64,000 nucleotides of DNA from Pelomonas asaccharophilus_A (lineage in GTDB: Bacteria > Pseudomonadota > Gammaproteobacteria > Burkholderiales > Burkholderiaceae_C), in NCBI RefSeq assembly GCF_031458115.1, contig NZ_JAVDXV010000003.1:310001-374000 (forward strand). Reading direction: 5' to 3'. Both the position numbers and the translations under genes were made by a program. How positions within the stretch are numbered: position 1 is the first letter of the stretch; each line of letters starts with the position of its first letter. The notes below the pieces were generated by a model, which saw nothing but the letters and a program-made list of their open reading frames with translations, did not search any database and was not told the DNA's origin. Of the stretch, positions 52,725 to 60,548 are shown one piece after another.

Positions 52725-53417
52725 TCAGATGCCGCCCGCGGACACGATGGGCCCCGTCGGCCGCCCGGTGGGCGAGCCGCCCGCCGGCTCCAGGCTGACC
52801 GCGAAGGCCTGCGTGCCGTCCAGCAGGCCGGCGCGCCGCACGGTGGTGGGCACGTCGCCGGCCTGCACCAGGCCCAGCGAGCGCGGCTCGCCCTGGCGCG
52901 GTACGGCCCATAGCTCCAGCGCGCGGCCCGGCTGCGTGGCCAGCGGTGCCAGCGGCTTCAGCACCAGCGTGCGTCCGTCGGCCGACACGCTGGCGACGAA
53001 GCCGGTCAGCACGCGGTCCACGCCTTCCGGCGTGCTGCGCAGCACGACGACCACCGGCGCGGCCTCGGGTTGCGGCCTTGCCAGCTGCAGCGCCAGCACC
53101 ACGGACGCGGCCAGCGCCACGGCGCTGAAGCCTTGCCACAGGCGCAGCCGCGCCGTGGTGGGCGGCGCGGCCTGGGCGTCGTTGGCGGCGCCGAACAGCC
53201 GCGTCTGCACGGCCAGCCAGACGCTGGCAGGCGGCGTGACGGGCTCGATCTGCCCGGCCAGCAGCTGCAGCCGGTCCTGCCAGTCGGCGGTCGCGGCGGC
53301 CAGCGCCGGGTGCGACGGCAGCAGCCGCTCGAAGCGCCGGCGTGCGCCGCCGCGCAGGCTGCCCAGCGCGTACTCGGCGGCCAGTCGGTCGGCACGTTGC
53401 GGGTGCGCGTAGTCCAT
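52725..53417 (-). CDS. Anti-sigma factor, RskA/anti-sigma-K-like
   Basis: A 230-residue membrane protein. The N-terminal ~90 residues (HPQRADRLAAEYALGSLRGGARRRFERLLPSHPALAAATADWQDRL) form the helical sigma-binding domain. A transmembrane helix lies at about 102-120 (FSAVALAASVVLALQLA), followed by a periplasmic RskA-type domain (RALELWAVPRQGEPRSLGL, AFAVSLEPAGGSPTGRPTGPIVSAG). It should hold the upstream ECF sigma factor inactive until a periplasmic signal. ATG 53417 overlaps the sigma stop by one base (TGATG), the standard sigma/anti-sigma coupling. Confidence 0.9.
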   Translation of the reverse strand: MDYAHPQRADRLAAEYALGSLRGGARRRFERLLPSHPALAAATADWQDRLQLLAGQIEPVTPPASVWLAVQTRLFGAANDAQAAPPTTARLRLWQGFSAVALAASVVLALQLARPQPEAAPVVVVLRSTPEGVDRVLTGFVASVSADGRTLVLKPLAPLATQPGRALELWAVPRQGEPRSLGLVQAGDVPTTVRRAGLLDGTQAFAVSLEPAGGSPTGRPTGPIVSAGGI

Positions 53418-54073
53418 CAGGCCACTCTCCCCATCGCGCCGACGCGTTGCGCCGCGCGGTCCAGGCACAGCCGCAGGCTCTGCAGCCCGCGCCGCACCCA
53501 GCTCTTCACGCTGCCCAGCGGCTGGCGCATGTGCTCGGCCACCTCGGCATGCGACAGGCCCTGGTAGTAGGCCAGCGCCAGGCTGCTGCGCTGCTGGTGG
53601 CTGAGTTCGCCCATGCAGCGCTCCAGCGCGTGGGCGCGGCTGGCGTTGTCCAGCAGGTCCAGCGGGCCGGGCTGGTCGCTGGGCATCAGCGCGAGCAGGT
53701 CGCCGTCCTCGTCGTCATCCAGCCCGCCATGGCGGCTGACCGTGGCGGGCTGGCTGGCCTGGTGGCGCAGCGCGTCGATGGCGCGGTGGCGCGCGATCGC
53801 AGTGAGCCAGGGCAGCACCCGGCCCTGCGCCGCGTCGAAGGCGGCGGCCCGGCGCCACACGGTGATGTAGACCTCCTGCAGCACCTCCTCGGCCTGGCCG
53901 CGGTCACGGCAGATGCGCAGCACGGTGCCGAACAGCGCCGCGCTGGTGCTACGGTACAGCTCGTCGAACGCTCGCCGGTCAGCCGCGGCGACGCCGGCCA
54001 TCAGCGCGGCGAGGCGCGCGTCGGCGAAGCTCTGGGGCGTGGGCGGAGGGGCGGGCGGGTCGGCGGGCGTCAT
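53417..54073 (-). CDS. ECF RNA polymerase sigma factor (SigK-like)
   Basis: A 218-residue extracytoplasmic-function sigma factor. Region 2: RRAFDELYRSTSAALFGTVLRICRDRGQAEEVLQEVYITVWRRAAAFD. Region 4: SLALAYYQGLSHAEVAEHMRQPLGSVKSWVRRGLQSLRL. The N-terminal ~20 residues are Pro/Ala-rich, and an internal Met at about residue 25 could be the true start. Coupled to the anti-sigma gene; the TonB-receptor stop lies 52 bp upstream on the same strand, so this pair may be the end of the operon beginning at 60289. Confidence 0.92.
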   Translation of the reverse strand: MTPADPPAPPPTPQSFADARLAALMAGVAAADRRAFDELYRSTSAALFGTVLRICRDRGQAEEVLQEVYITVWRRAAAFDAAQGRVLPWLTAIARHRAIDALRHQASQPATVSRHGGLDDDEDGDLLALMPSDQPGPLDLLDNASRAHALERCMGELSHQQRSSLALAYYQGLSHAEVAEHMRQPLGSVKSWVRRGLQSLRLCLDRAAQRVGAMGRVA

Positions 54074-54125
54074 GCGCCTTTCTACGCAGCGCCGGCTGAT
54101 TTGGATTCCCGCCGGACCGCGCGGC

Positions 54126-56195
54126 TCAGAAATCGTGCCGCAGCGCCACGCGCAGCGTGCGCGGCTCGGCCGGGTGCAGGTGGCGGTCGGCCACCGCGGC
54201 GGCCTCGCCGGGCAGGCGCGACTCGTAGAAGTACTCGATGTCGTTGACGCGCCGGTCGGCGAGGTTGAAGACGTCCAGCGTCAGCTCCGTGCGCGTGCCG
54301 AAGCGCCGGCTGACGCGCAGGTTGGTCGTCAGCGACGCGCGCGAGCGCACGCTGCCGTCCTCGATCAGCGGCGCGCTGCCCAGGTAGCGCCACTGCAGGC
54401 TGGCCGACCACGGGCCCAGCTCGCGCAGCGTGACGCCCAGCGATGCGACGCGGTCCACCGCGTTGGGGATGCGGTTGCCGGCCGGGTCGGCGTCGGCGAA
54501 GCGCGCGCGGGTCCAGGCCAGGTCGGCATCGATCAGCAGCCAGGGCCGCGGCACGAAGCGGTTGTTCCACTCCACGCCGTGGCGGCGGCTGGGGCGGTTG
54601 GCCTCGGTGGCGCCGGCGTCGCCCACATAGACCAGCTCGGAGTCGAACGCCAGCCGCCACAGCGCGAGCGAGGTCTGCAGCCCCGGCACGATCTCGCTGC
54701 GCAGGCCCAGCTCCAGGCCGCGCGCCTTCACGAGGCCGGGCACCGCGTCCACCGGGTCGCCGCTTCGCGGGTCCACGCGGGCGGTCACACCGCGTGCGTC
54801 GTTGCTGTGAAAGCCCTGGCCGGCGTTGACGAACAGCTCGGTGCGCCGCCACGGGCCCAGCACCAGCGAGGCCTTGGGCGACACCAGCGTCTGACGCGCG
54901 CGGCCCGAGTTGGCGGCGTTGCTGAGGCTGTCGACCTGGAAGCGCGCCGTGTCGGCCCGCGCGCCGACGATGCTGCGCAGCCAGGGCGTCCATTCCACGC
55001 CCAGCTCGCCCCAGGCGCCGGCCAGCGTCTCGCGCACGCGGTCGTCGCGTGTCGTGCCGATGACCGCGCGGGCCTGCGTGTCGAACAGCCCCACGCGGGC
55101 GCGGTCGTGGCGCACTTGCACGCCCAGCTCGGCGCGCGCGGGCCGGCCGGCCAGCTGCAGCGGCAGCGCGTGGCTGGCGCTGAGGCCCCAGACGTCGCGG
55201 TCGTCCTGCTGCGAGAACTGGTCGCCAGTGTCGGGCCGCTCCAGCGCGTAGGTGAAGTTGGAGAACAGCGACAACTGGTAGTGCAGCGCGTAAGCGGCCA
55301 CGCGCGTGACACGGCCGTCCACGTCGCCCTGCCATTCGGCGGACAGGCTGGTGCGGCGCGTGTCGCCGCCGTCGCTGGTGTCGATCGCGTCGAAGCGGCC
55401 GAACGGCCGGCCATTGAAGCTGTCGGCGGCTATCAGCCGCTGCGGCACCTGGTCGGTCGCGGTCCAGCGGGCGCGGTAGTCCATCAGCGCCACGCGCCAG
55501 CTGTCGCCGCCCTGCGCGGGGTCGCCGCCGGACAGGCTCAGCACCGCGTTGCGCTTGCGCAGGTCCTCCGGCAGCCGCCAGGGGCCGTCATTGCCCAACG
55601 CCTCGAACGCGCCCAGCAGCTGCAGCCCCGCACCGACGCCGGCCGAGCCGGCCGCCAGCGCGCGCCGGTAGCGGCCCTCGCCCAGCGTCAGCTGCGCGAA
55701 CGGCGCGGCCAGCCGGCGCTGGTAGTCGATGTCGGCCGAGCCGGCGGCGGAGAAGTCGCCGTTGCGGGCGAAGTAGGGGCCTTTGCGGTAGTCGATGCGC
55801 GTGACCAGCTCGGGGATCAGGAAGTTCAGGTCCGCATAGCCCTGGCCGTGCGCATGGCTGGGCATGTTGACCGGCAGGCCGATGACGGTGGTCGCGAAGT
55901 CGGTGCCGTGGTCCAGGTTGAAGCCGCGCAGGAAGTACTGGTTGGCCTTGCCGTCGCCGCTGTGCTGCGTGACGATGAGGCCGGGCACGAACTCCAGCAG
56001 CTCGCCGGTGCGCAGCACGGGCCGGCTCGCGATCAGCTCGGCACGCACGCTGCCCTGCGAGGCCGCGTCGCTGCTGCCAACCGCGTTGTCGTAGTGGCGG
56101 CCCACCACCTCCACGCGCTGCAGCGCGACGGTCTGCGCGGACGCCGCGCCGGTCAGGGCGGCCAGCGCGGCCGCGGCCAGCAGGCTCGGTTTCAT
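54126..56195 (-). CDS. TonB-dependent receptor in ECF-sigma-linked operon
   Basis: A 689-residue outer-membrane transporter: signal peptide (LLAAAALAALTGAASAQ), a plug with VALQRVEVVGRHYDNAVGSSDAASQGSV, LEFVPGLIVTQHSGDGKANQYFLRGFNLDHGTDFATTVIGLPVNMPSHAHGQGYADLNFLIPELV, and a barrel ending RTLRVALRHDF with terminal Phe. It lacks the long N-terminal signalling domain of FecA-like transducers. His-rich PSHAHGQGY lies in the plug and a metal-type ligand is conceivable, but the ligand is unknown. ATG 56195 overlaps the HupE/UreJ-type gene by 4 bp; GGGAGG is the ribosome site. Confidence 0.9.
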   Translation of the reverse strand: MKPSLLAAAALAALTGAASAQTVALQRVEVVGRHYDNAVGSSDAASQGSVRAELIASRPVLRTGELLEFVPGLIVTQHSGDGKANQYFLRGFNLDHGTDFATTVIGLPVNMPSHAHGQGYADLNFLIPELVTRIDYRKGPYFARNGDFSAAGSADIDYQRRLAAPFAQLTLGEGRYRRALAAGSAGVGAGLQLLGAFEALGNDGPWRLPEDLRKRNAVLSLSGGDPAQGGDSWRVALMDYRARWTATDQVPQRLIAADSFNGRPFGRFDAIDTSDGGDTRRTSLSAEWQGDVDGRVTRVAAYALHYQLSLFSNFTYALERPDTGDQFSQQDDRDVWGLSASHALPLQLAGRPARAELGVQVRHDRARVGLFDTQARAVIGTTRDDRVRETLAGAWGELGVEWTPWLRSIVGARADTARFQVDSLSNAANSGRARQTLVSPKASLVLGPWRRTELFVNAGQGFHSNDARGVTARVDPRSGDPVDAVPGLVKARGLELGLRSEIVPGLQTSLALWRLAFDSELVYVGDAGATEANRPSRRHGVEWNNRFVPRPWLLIDADLAWTRARFADADPAGNRIPNAVDRVASLGVTLRELGPWSASLQWRYLGSAPLIEDGSVRSRASLTTNLRVSRRFGTRTELTLDVFNLADRRVNDIEYFYESRLPGEAAAVADRHLHPAEPRTLRVALRHDF

Positions 56196-57322
56196 GGTTC
56201 CCCTCCCAACAGTTGGATGTCGAAGGCGCGCTCCACCAGCCACACCAGCGCGAGCAGCGCCACGGCCGCCGAGCCGGCGCCCAGCACCCAGCGCGGGTAG
56301 CCGCGCCAGCGCCGCGCGGCCCAGGCGAGCGGCACCGCTACGGCGACGATGGCCAGCTGGCCGGCCTCCACGCCGAGGTTGAACGCCAGCAATGGCCAGG
56401 CCATGTCGCCGCGCTGCAGGCCCAGCTCCTGCAGCACGTTGGCGAAGCCGAAGCCGTGCACCAGGCCGAACGCGAACGTGAAGCGCCAGGACGCGTCGAC
56501 CACCACCGGCCGCAGGTTGTTCAGCGCGGCCAGCAGCACGCTGAACGCGATGAGGCTCTCGACCGCGCGGGCCGGCGGCTGCAGCCAGCCGAACGCGGCC
56601 AGCGCCAGGGTGATGGAGTGCGCAAGCGTGAACGCGGTGACGATGCCCACCACGCGCCACAGCGCCGGCCGCCACGCGTCGGCGGGCCGCCAGTGGCCGG
56701 CCTCGCGGCGCAGCACGGCGGGCAGCAGCAGCACCAGCAGGAACAGCACGTGGTCTATGCCTATCCAGATGTGATGCACGCCGTCGCGGAACACGGCGCC
56801 CAGGCCCGGCGCGTCGGCCGCGGCGCTGGCGTCCAGCGCGAGGCGCAACGGGGCGCCGCCGGGCGCGACGACGCCGGCCGTGCCGCGCCAGGCCAGCAGG
56901 CCGCGGTGCGTCGGGTCGGTGGCGGCGAACAGCCGGTAGTCCAGCGCGGCGCCGGCGGGCGCGGCGGCGCAGGTCCAGGTGCGCTGCAGCACCGCATGCG
57001 TGCCGCTGCCGCGGCTTGCCAGCTGCAGCGGCGCGAACGGCCCGGGCGCGCAAGGCCTGCCCCCGTCATCGCTGACCTGCAGCGGCACGTCGCGCGCCAC
57101 CAGCGCTTGCAGGTCCGCCTCGCGGCCGCGCACCTCGGCCCAGGTCAGCTGGCCGTCGTCGTCGGCGTCCAGCACCAGGTCGCGGTCGAGGTCGCGCAGC
57201 GCGATGTCGGCGCGCAGCGTGACCGCCTGGCCTTGCACGGCCAGCTGCAGGTAGGCGTCGCTGGCCTGATGCGCCCAGGCCGGCGCGGCAGCCAGCCACA
57301 GCAGTGCGAGCCAGCGCGTCAT
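56192..57322 (-). CDS. HupE/UreJ-type membrane protein with EF-hand loop
   Basis: A 376-residue protein: signal peptide, a ~170-residue periplasmic domain, then about seven helices (from IGIDHVLFLLVLLLPAVL onward) of the HupE/UreJ_2 family, with His-containing helices IDHVLFL, FTLAHSITLALA and FGLVHGFGFANVL. The periplasmic part has a canonical calcium-binding loop: Asp52, Asp54, Asp56, Gln58, Thr60, Glu63. HupE/UreJ relatives include nickel/cobalt permeases; transport here is an inference. The longer frame is a shadow; ATG 57322 follows the TPR-like gene with 4 bp overlap. Confidence 0.85.
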   Translation of the reverse strand: MTRWLALLWLAAAPAWAHQASDAYLQLAVQGQAVTLRADIALRDLDRDLVLDADDDGQLTWAEVRGREADLQALVARDVPLQVSDDGGRPCAPGPFAPLQLASRGSGTHAVLQRTWTCAAAPAGAALDYRLFAATDPTHRGLLAWRGTAGVVAPGGAPLRLALDASAAADAPGLGAVFRDGVHHIWIGIDHVLFLLVLLLPAVLRREAGHWRPADAWRPALWRVVGIVTAFTLAHSITLALAAFGWLQPPARAVESLIAFSVLLAALNNLRPVVVDASWRFTFAFGLVHGFGFANVLQELGLQRGDMAWPLLAFNLGVEAGQLAIVAVAVPLAWAARRWRGYPRWVLGAGSAAVALLALVWLVERAFDIQLLGGEP

Positions 57323-58485
57323 GGCTGCTCCTGCAGGCGGCGGTCGTGCAGGCGTTGATCGCGCACGAAGGCCTGCACCGGCGCAGCGGCGTCGGGGCGG
57401 CCGGCCGCGCGCGCGGCGCGCAGCAGCAGCACGGCATCGGCAGGCTCGCGCTGCTGCTGCCAGTTCAGCGTGGCCTGCTGCAGCGCCAGCGCGGCGTCGC
57501 CCTGCACGTCCAGCGCGAAACGGGCGCGTTCGCGCGCATGGGCGGCGTCGTCGCCACGTGCGGCTGCGGCGACGAAGCGAGTCTGAAGTTGCTGCGCCAT
57601 CGAGGCCGCACCGGGAGCTTTCATTCGCTGGGCCGCGATGGCCGCGCGCAGCAGCAGTGCATCGGGCAGATCGTCCGGCTGGCCTGCACGCACGATGGCG
57701 GTGACCTCGGCCGGCCGGCCGGCGGCCAGCAGCCAGTCGGCCGTGGCGGCGCGGGTGTAGATGTCGTCGTTCAGCTGCAGCGCCCGCGCATACAGCGTGC
57801 CGGCGGCGGCATGGCCTTGCCGCTCGGCGGCCTCGGCGCGCAGCAGTGCCAGCCAGGCCTGCGGCGCGTCGCGCCGGCGGCCCAGTGCGGCGAAGCGCAG
57901 GGCGGACTCCGCCTGGCGGCCCTGCAGGCTGTCCAGCTCGGCCAGGCAGGCCTCGCCGTGCGCCAAAGCCAGCGGAGGCGCGGCGAGCTGCTCGCACTGG
58001 TGGCGCGCGTCGGCCCAGCGGCCGCGCAGTTGCAGCAGCGTCGCGCGCGTCAGCCCGGCCTGGGCGGCCACGGCCGGCGGAAGCTGGGCGGGCGGCGGCA
58101 GGCGCTCCAGCTCGACCAGCGCGGCGTCGAACTCGTGGCGCGCCTGCAGCACGGTGGCCTTCATCAGCCGCACGGCGGGCGGCGCGGCGGCGTCGGTCCA
58201 CCAGGGCTGCAGCCAGGCCTGGGCGTTGCCCAGCTCGCGTGCGTCGCCGCTGCGCCGGCCGCGCTCCAGCGCCTCGCGGGCGTGGCGCAGCGCCAGGTCC
58301 GCATCGCGGGGCTGCTGCAGCAGCTGCCGCTGCTCGGCGCGTCGCCGCGCGCGCTCGTCCGCCGCGCCAGCGCGCAGGGGCAGCCGCTCCACGACCTCGC
58401 CATCCAGGCGAGGCGTGAAGGGCGGGGCCGCGTGGGCGGCGGTCGCGGTGGCGCAGGCGAGCAGCAGGGCCTGCGCGGACTTCAA
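57319..58485 (-). CDS. TPR-like periplasmic protein, unknown function
   Basis: A 388-residue protein: signal peptide (KSAQALLLACATATAAHA), then Ala/Leu/Arg-rich paired helices in the style of tetratricopeptide repeats (LALRHAREALERG, GQAESALRFAALGRR-like, LARALQLNDDIYTRAATADWLLAAGRP, ALQQATLNWQQQREPADAVLLLRAARAAG). No catalytic motif is visible, so it is probably a scaffold or adaptor. The start is TTG 58485, overlapping the upstream stop (TTGA). It is sandwiched by overlaps between the small lipoprotein and the HupE/UreJ-type gene. Confidence 0.75.
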   Translation of the reverse strand: MKSAQALLLACATATAAHAAPPFTPRLDGEVVERLPLRAGAADERARRRAEQRQLLQQPRDADLALRHAREALERGRRSGDARELGNAQAWLQPWWTDAAAPPAVRLMKATVLQARHEFDAALVELERLPPPAQLPPAVAAQAGLTRATLLQLRGRWADARHQCEQLAAPPLALAHGEACLAELDSLQGRQAESALRFAALGRRRDAPQAWLALLRAEAAERQGHAAAGTLYARALQLNDDIYTRAATADWLLAAGRPAEVTAIVRAGQPDDLPDALLLRAAIAAQRMKAPGAASMAQQLQTRFVAAAARGDDAAHARERARFALDVQGDAALALQQATLNWQQQREPADAVLLLRAARAAGRPDAAAPVQAFVRDQRLHDRRLQEQP

Positions 58486-58742
58486 CTGACGGTCGCCGGT
58501 TCGTCGGTCTCGCTGGCGGGCGGGACCATGACCCGGTCGGCCGTCAACGGCTCGGCGGTCTCGCTGCTGGCGGCCGTGGTGGTCAGCGTGAACTGCGTGT
58601 AAGCGCTGGACGACACCAGCGCGCTGTCGGGCACGCTGGTCTTGTCGACCGGCGGCGCGGGGTGGTCGTCGTCGCCACCGCCGCCGCAGGCGGCCAGCAG
58701 CGCGGCCGCGGCGATGGCGGTCGGGTAAAGGGTTCGCTTCAT
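58482..58742 (-). CDS. Small lipoprotein, unknown function
   Basis: An 86-residue predicted lipoprotein. The signal peptide ends LLAAC, followed by GGGGDDD and a Thr/Ser/Glu/Pro-rich tail (SSSAYTQFTLTTTAASSETAEPLTADRVMVPPASETDEPATVS). Low complexity makes family assignment impossible. A GTG at 58760 would overlap the DUF4331 stop, but ATG 58742 has a clear GGGAG and gives the proper signal peptide. It lies in the middle of the DUF4331-to-anti-sigma run. Confidence 0.7.
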   Translation of the reverse strand: MKRTLYPTAIAAAALLAACGGGGDDDHPAPPVDKTSVPDSALVSSSAYTQFTLTTTAASSETAEPLTADRVMVPPASETDEPATVS

Positions 58743-58756
58743 GGCAGGCTCCCGGT

Positions 58757-60289
58757 TCACTGTGTGCCGCCGTTGGGCGTGGCGAGGTAGGGGAAGCCGG
58801 GCAGCAGTGGCACGACGGCCTGGTCCACCGCGTCATGCAGCTTGAACACGGTGGCGCCCAGCGGCACGGCCGACGGCTTGCAGGCAGTGCCGAAGCCCAA
58901 AGCGTTGCCGTCGCCGTTGGCGATGCACAGGCCGCCCATGACGGCGACCAGCGAGATGTCGACGATGTCGTCCTTGGGCCGGCGGCCGTTGGGGAAGCCG
59001 GCGTTGTCGTTGCCTTGCGCGAGGATGTTGCCGACGATGCCCAGCCGGTTCTGCTGCGGGAAGGGCACGGCGGCGATCGCGGTGTTGAGCCGCAGCGCCT
59101 CGGACGGCACGACGTTGGCCGGCTGGTTGACGCCCTTGATGCCGGTCAGGAAGGTGGTGACCAGGTCGTTGCGCGGCAGGTTGGTGGGCGCGGCGCCGGG
59201 CAGATTCAGCACGGCGGACAGCAGCGCGGGCAGCGTGGGGTTGGTCACGTAGGTGGCGAACTGCGCGTCGTCCTTGGGCTTGGACGCGTTGAAGCGGTCC
59301 TTGTCAGGCAGGCCGATGACGACCTCGTTGACCAGCGGCATGCCCAGCCGCGACACCTGCACCCAGGCGCCGCCGGCCTTGTCGCCGCTCTGGTGGCCGG
59401 CCTTGGGGGTCGGGTCGAGGATGCGGGCCTGGCGCATGCTGGCGGTGGTCCAGCCGCCGATGACGGTCTCGTTGCCGGCCACCAGGCAGCTCTTGTGCAC
59501 CTCCAGCGCCAGCGTGGTGACGTTCTTGGCGTCGATGGTGTTGGGCGCGGCGTTGATGAGGGCCGGGTCGGTGATGACGGCGACCGGCGCGTTGACCAGG
59601 TCGAAGATGGTGCCCAGGTTGACCGCGAACGGGTCCTTGCGCTGGCCCACGAACAGCCGGGCGGCCTGCGTGCAGCCGGGGATGGCGGCCGTGTAGACGT
59701 GCTTGGCGGCGTAGGCGGGGTAGTCGGCGATGGTCTTCTTGCCGATGTTGTCGACCGGCTTGTCGAAGCTGGTCGCACCGCCGCTGGCGTTGGTCAGCGC
59801 GGCGCGCGTGCCGGAGCGGCGGTCGCCGCGCACGATGTCCACCGTGTAGCTCTCGTTGAGGTTCAGCGACGCCGCCTTCACGTCGGCCACGGCGCCGGAC
59901 TGGATCAGCGGGATGGCCACGCTCTTGTCGCCAATGGTCAGCGCGGTGCTCTTCAGCGTGTTCTTGAAGCGGAACTGGAAGGTGATGTCTTCCTTCGCGT
60001 CACCGTTGTTGTCGATGTGGATCTCGTACAGCGCGTTGGGGTCCAGCGAGAAGTAGTTGGGGCCGCCGTAGGCGTCCTGCAGCGGCAGGTAGTTGGCGAT
60101 CAGCGTCACGTAATCGGTGCGGCCCGATTCGTAGCTCATGAACATGTAGAAGTCCGAGGCGTCGGCCTTGGGGACGGTGGTGATGAAGGGCGCTTCGCGG
60201 TGGCTGGACGCGCAGGCCAGGCCGGCGCACAGCGCGCCGCCCGCCAGAAGAACGACGCGCAGTGGCGTCAGCGTTGGGAACAGGGTCAT
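58757..60289 (-). CDS. DUF4331 family secreted protein
   Basis: A 510-residue exported protein (signal LLAGGALCAGLACA). It starts ASSHREAPFITTVPKADASDFYMFMSYESGRTDYVTLIANYLPLQDAYGGPNYFSLDPNALYEIHIDNNGDAKEDITFQFRF, the DUF4331 signature including SHREAP and an Asp-rich DNNGDAKED loop that could bind calcium. Function unknown. It is the first gene of the minus-strand cluster; ATG 60289 has AGGAG. The 259 bp upstream to 60548 contain no gene and no clear promoter I can name. Confidence 0.87.
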   Translation of the reverse strand: MTLFPTLTPLRVVLLAGGALCAGLACASSHREAPFITTVPKADASDFYMFMSYESGRTDYVTLIANYLPLQDAYGGPNYFSLDPNALYEIHIDNNGDAKEDITFQFRFKNTLKSTALTIGDKSVAIPLIQSGAVADVKAASLNLNESYTVDIVRGDRRSGTRAALTNASGGATSFDKPVDNIGKKTIADYPAYAAKHVYTAAIPGCTQAARLFVGQRKDPFAVNLGTIFDLVNAPVAVITDPALINAAPNTIDAKNVTTLALEVHKSCLVAGNETVIGGWTTASMRQARILDPTPKAGHQSGDKAGGAWVQVSRLGMPLVNEVVIGLPDKDRFNASKPKDDAQFATYVTNPTLPALLSAVLNLPGAAPTNLPRNDLVTTFLTGIKGVNQPANVVPSEALRLNTAIAAVPFPQQNRLGIVGNILAQGNDNAGFPNGRRPKDDIVDISLVAVMGGLCIANGDGNALGFGTACKPSAVPLGATVFKLHDAVDQAVVPLLPGFPYLATPNGGTQ

Positions 60290-60548
60290 GGGAAGCTCCT
60301 CGTCGTTGCAGGGACGGTAGGACGCAGCCCGACTACTGCGGCGGCGCCTGCACCGTTCTACGCACCCCGCCGGGGCGTGGATGTGTCCCTGCCGGCGACA
60401 CGGGATTGCGACGCGGGCGCTGGCGGGCCGGGCGCGGCTGTTCTTCCCATGGCGGCAGGGGCGTGTCACCGATAGGCGCGACGCGATGTCGCGGCCCGGC
60501 GCATCCGGTGCGGCCCGGCGTGCGTACGCGCGAGGCTGGCTGGCCGTG

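Noticed and set aside
53913..56300. 795-codon ORF antisense to the second TonB receptor
   Set aside because: Repetitive Gln/Ala/Arg/His composition and complete overlap with a recognisable receptor; codon-bias artefact.
54079..60364. TGCGTAGAA motif shared (minus strand) at the sigma-gene start and before the DUF4331 gene, as an ECF autoregulated promoter
   Set aside because: The copy at 54079-54090 lies only a few bases before the sigma ATG, leaving no room for a -10, and no matching -10 follows either copy.
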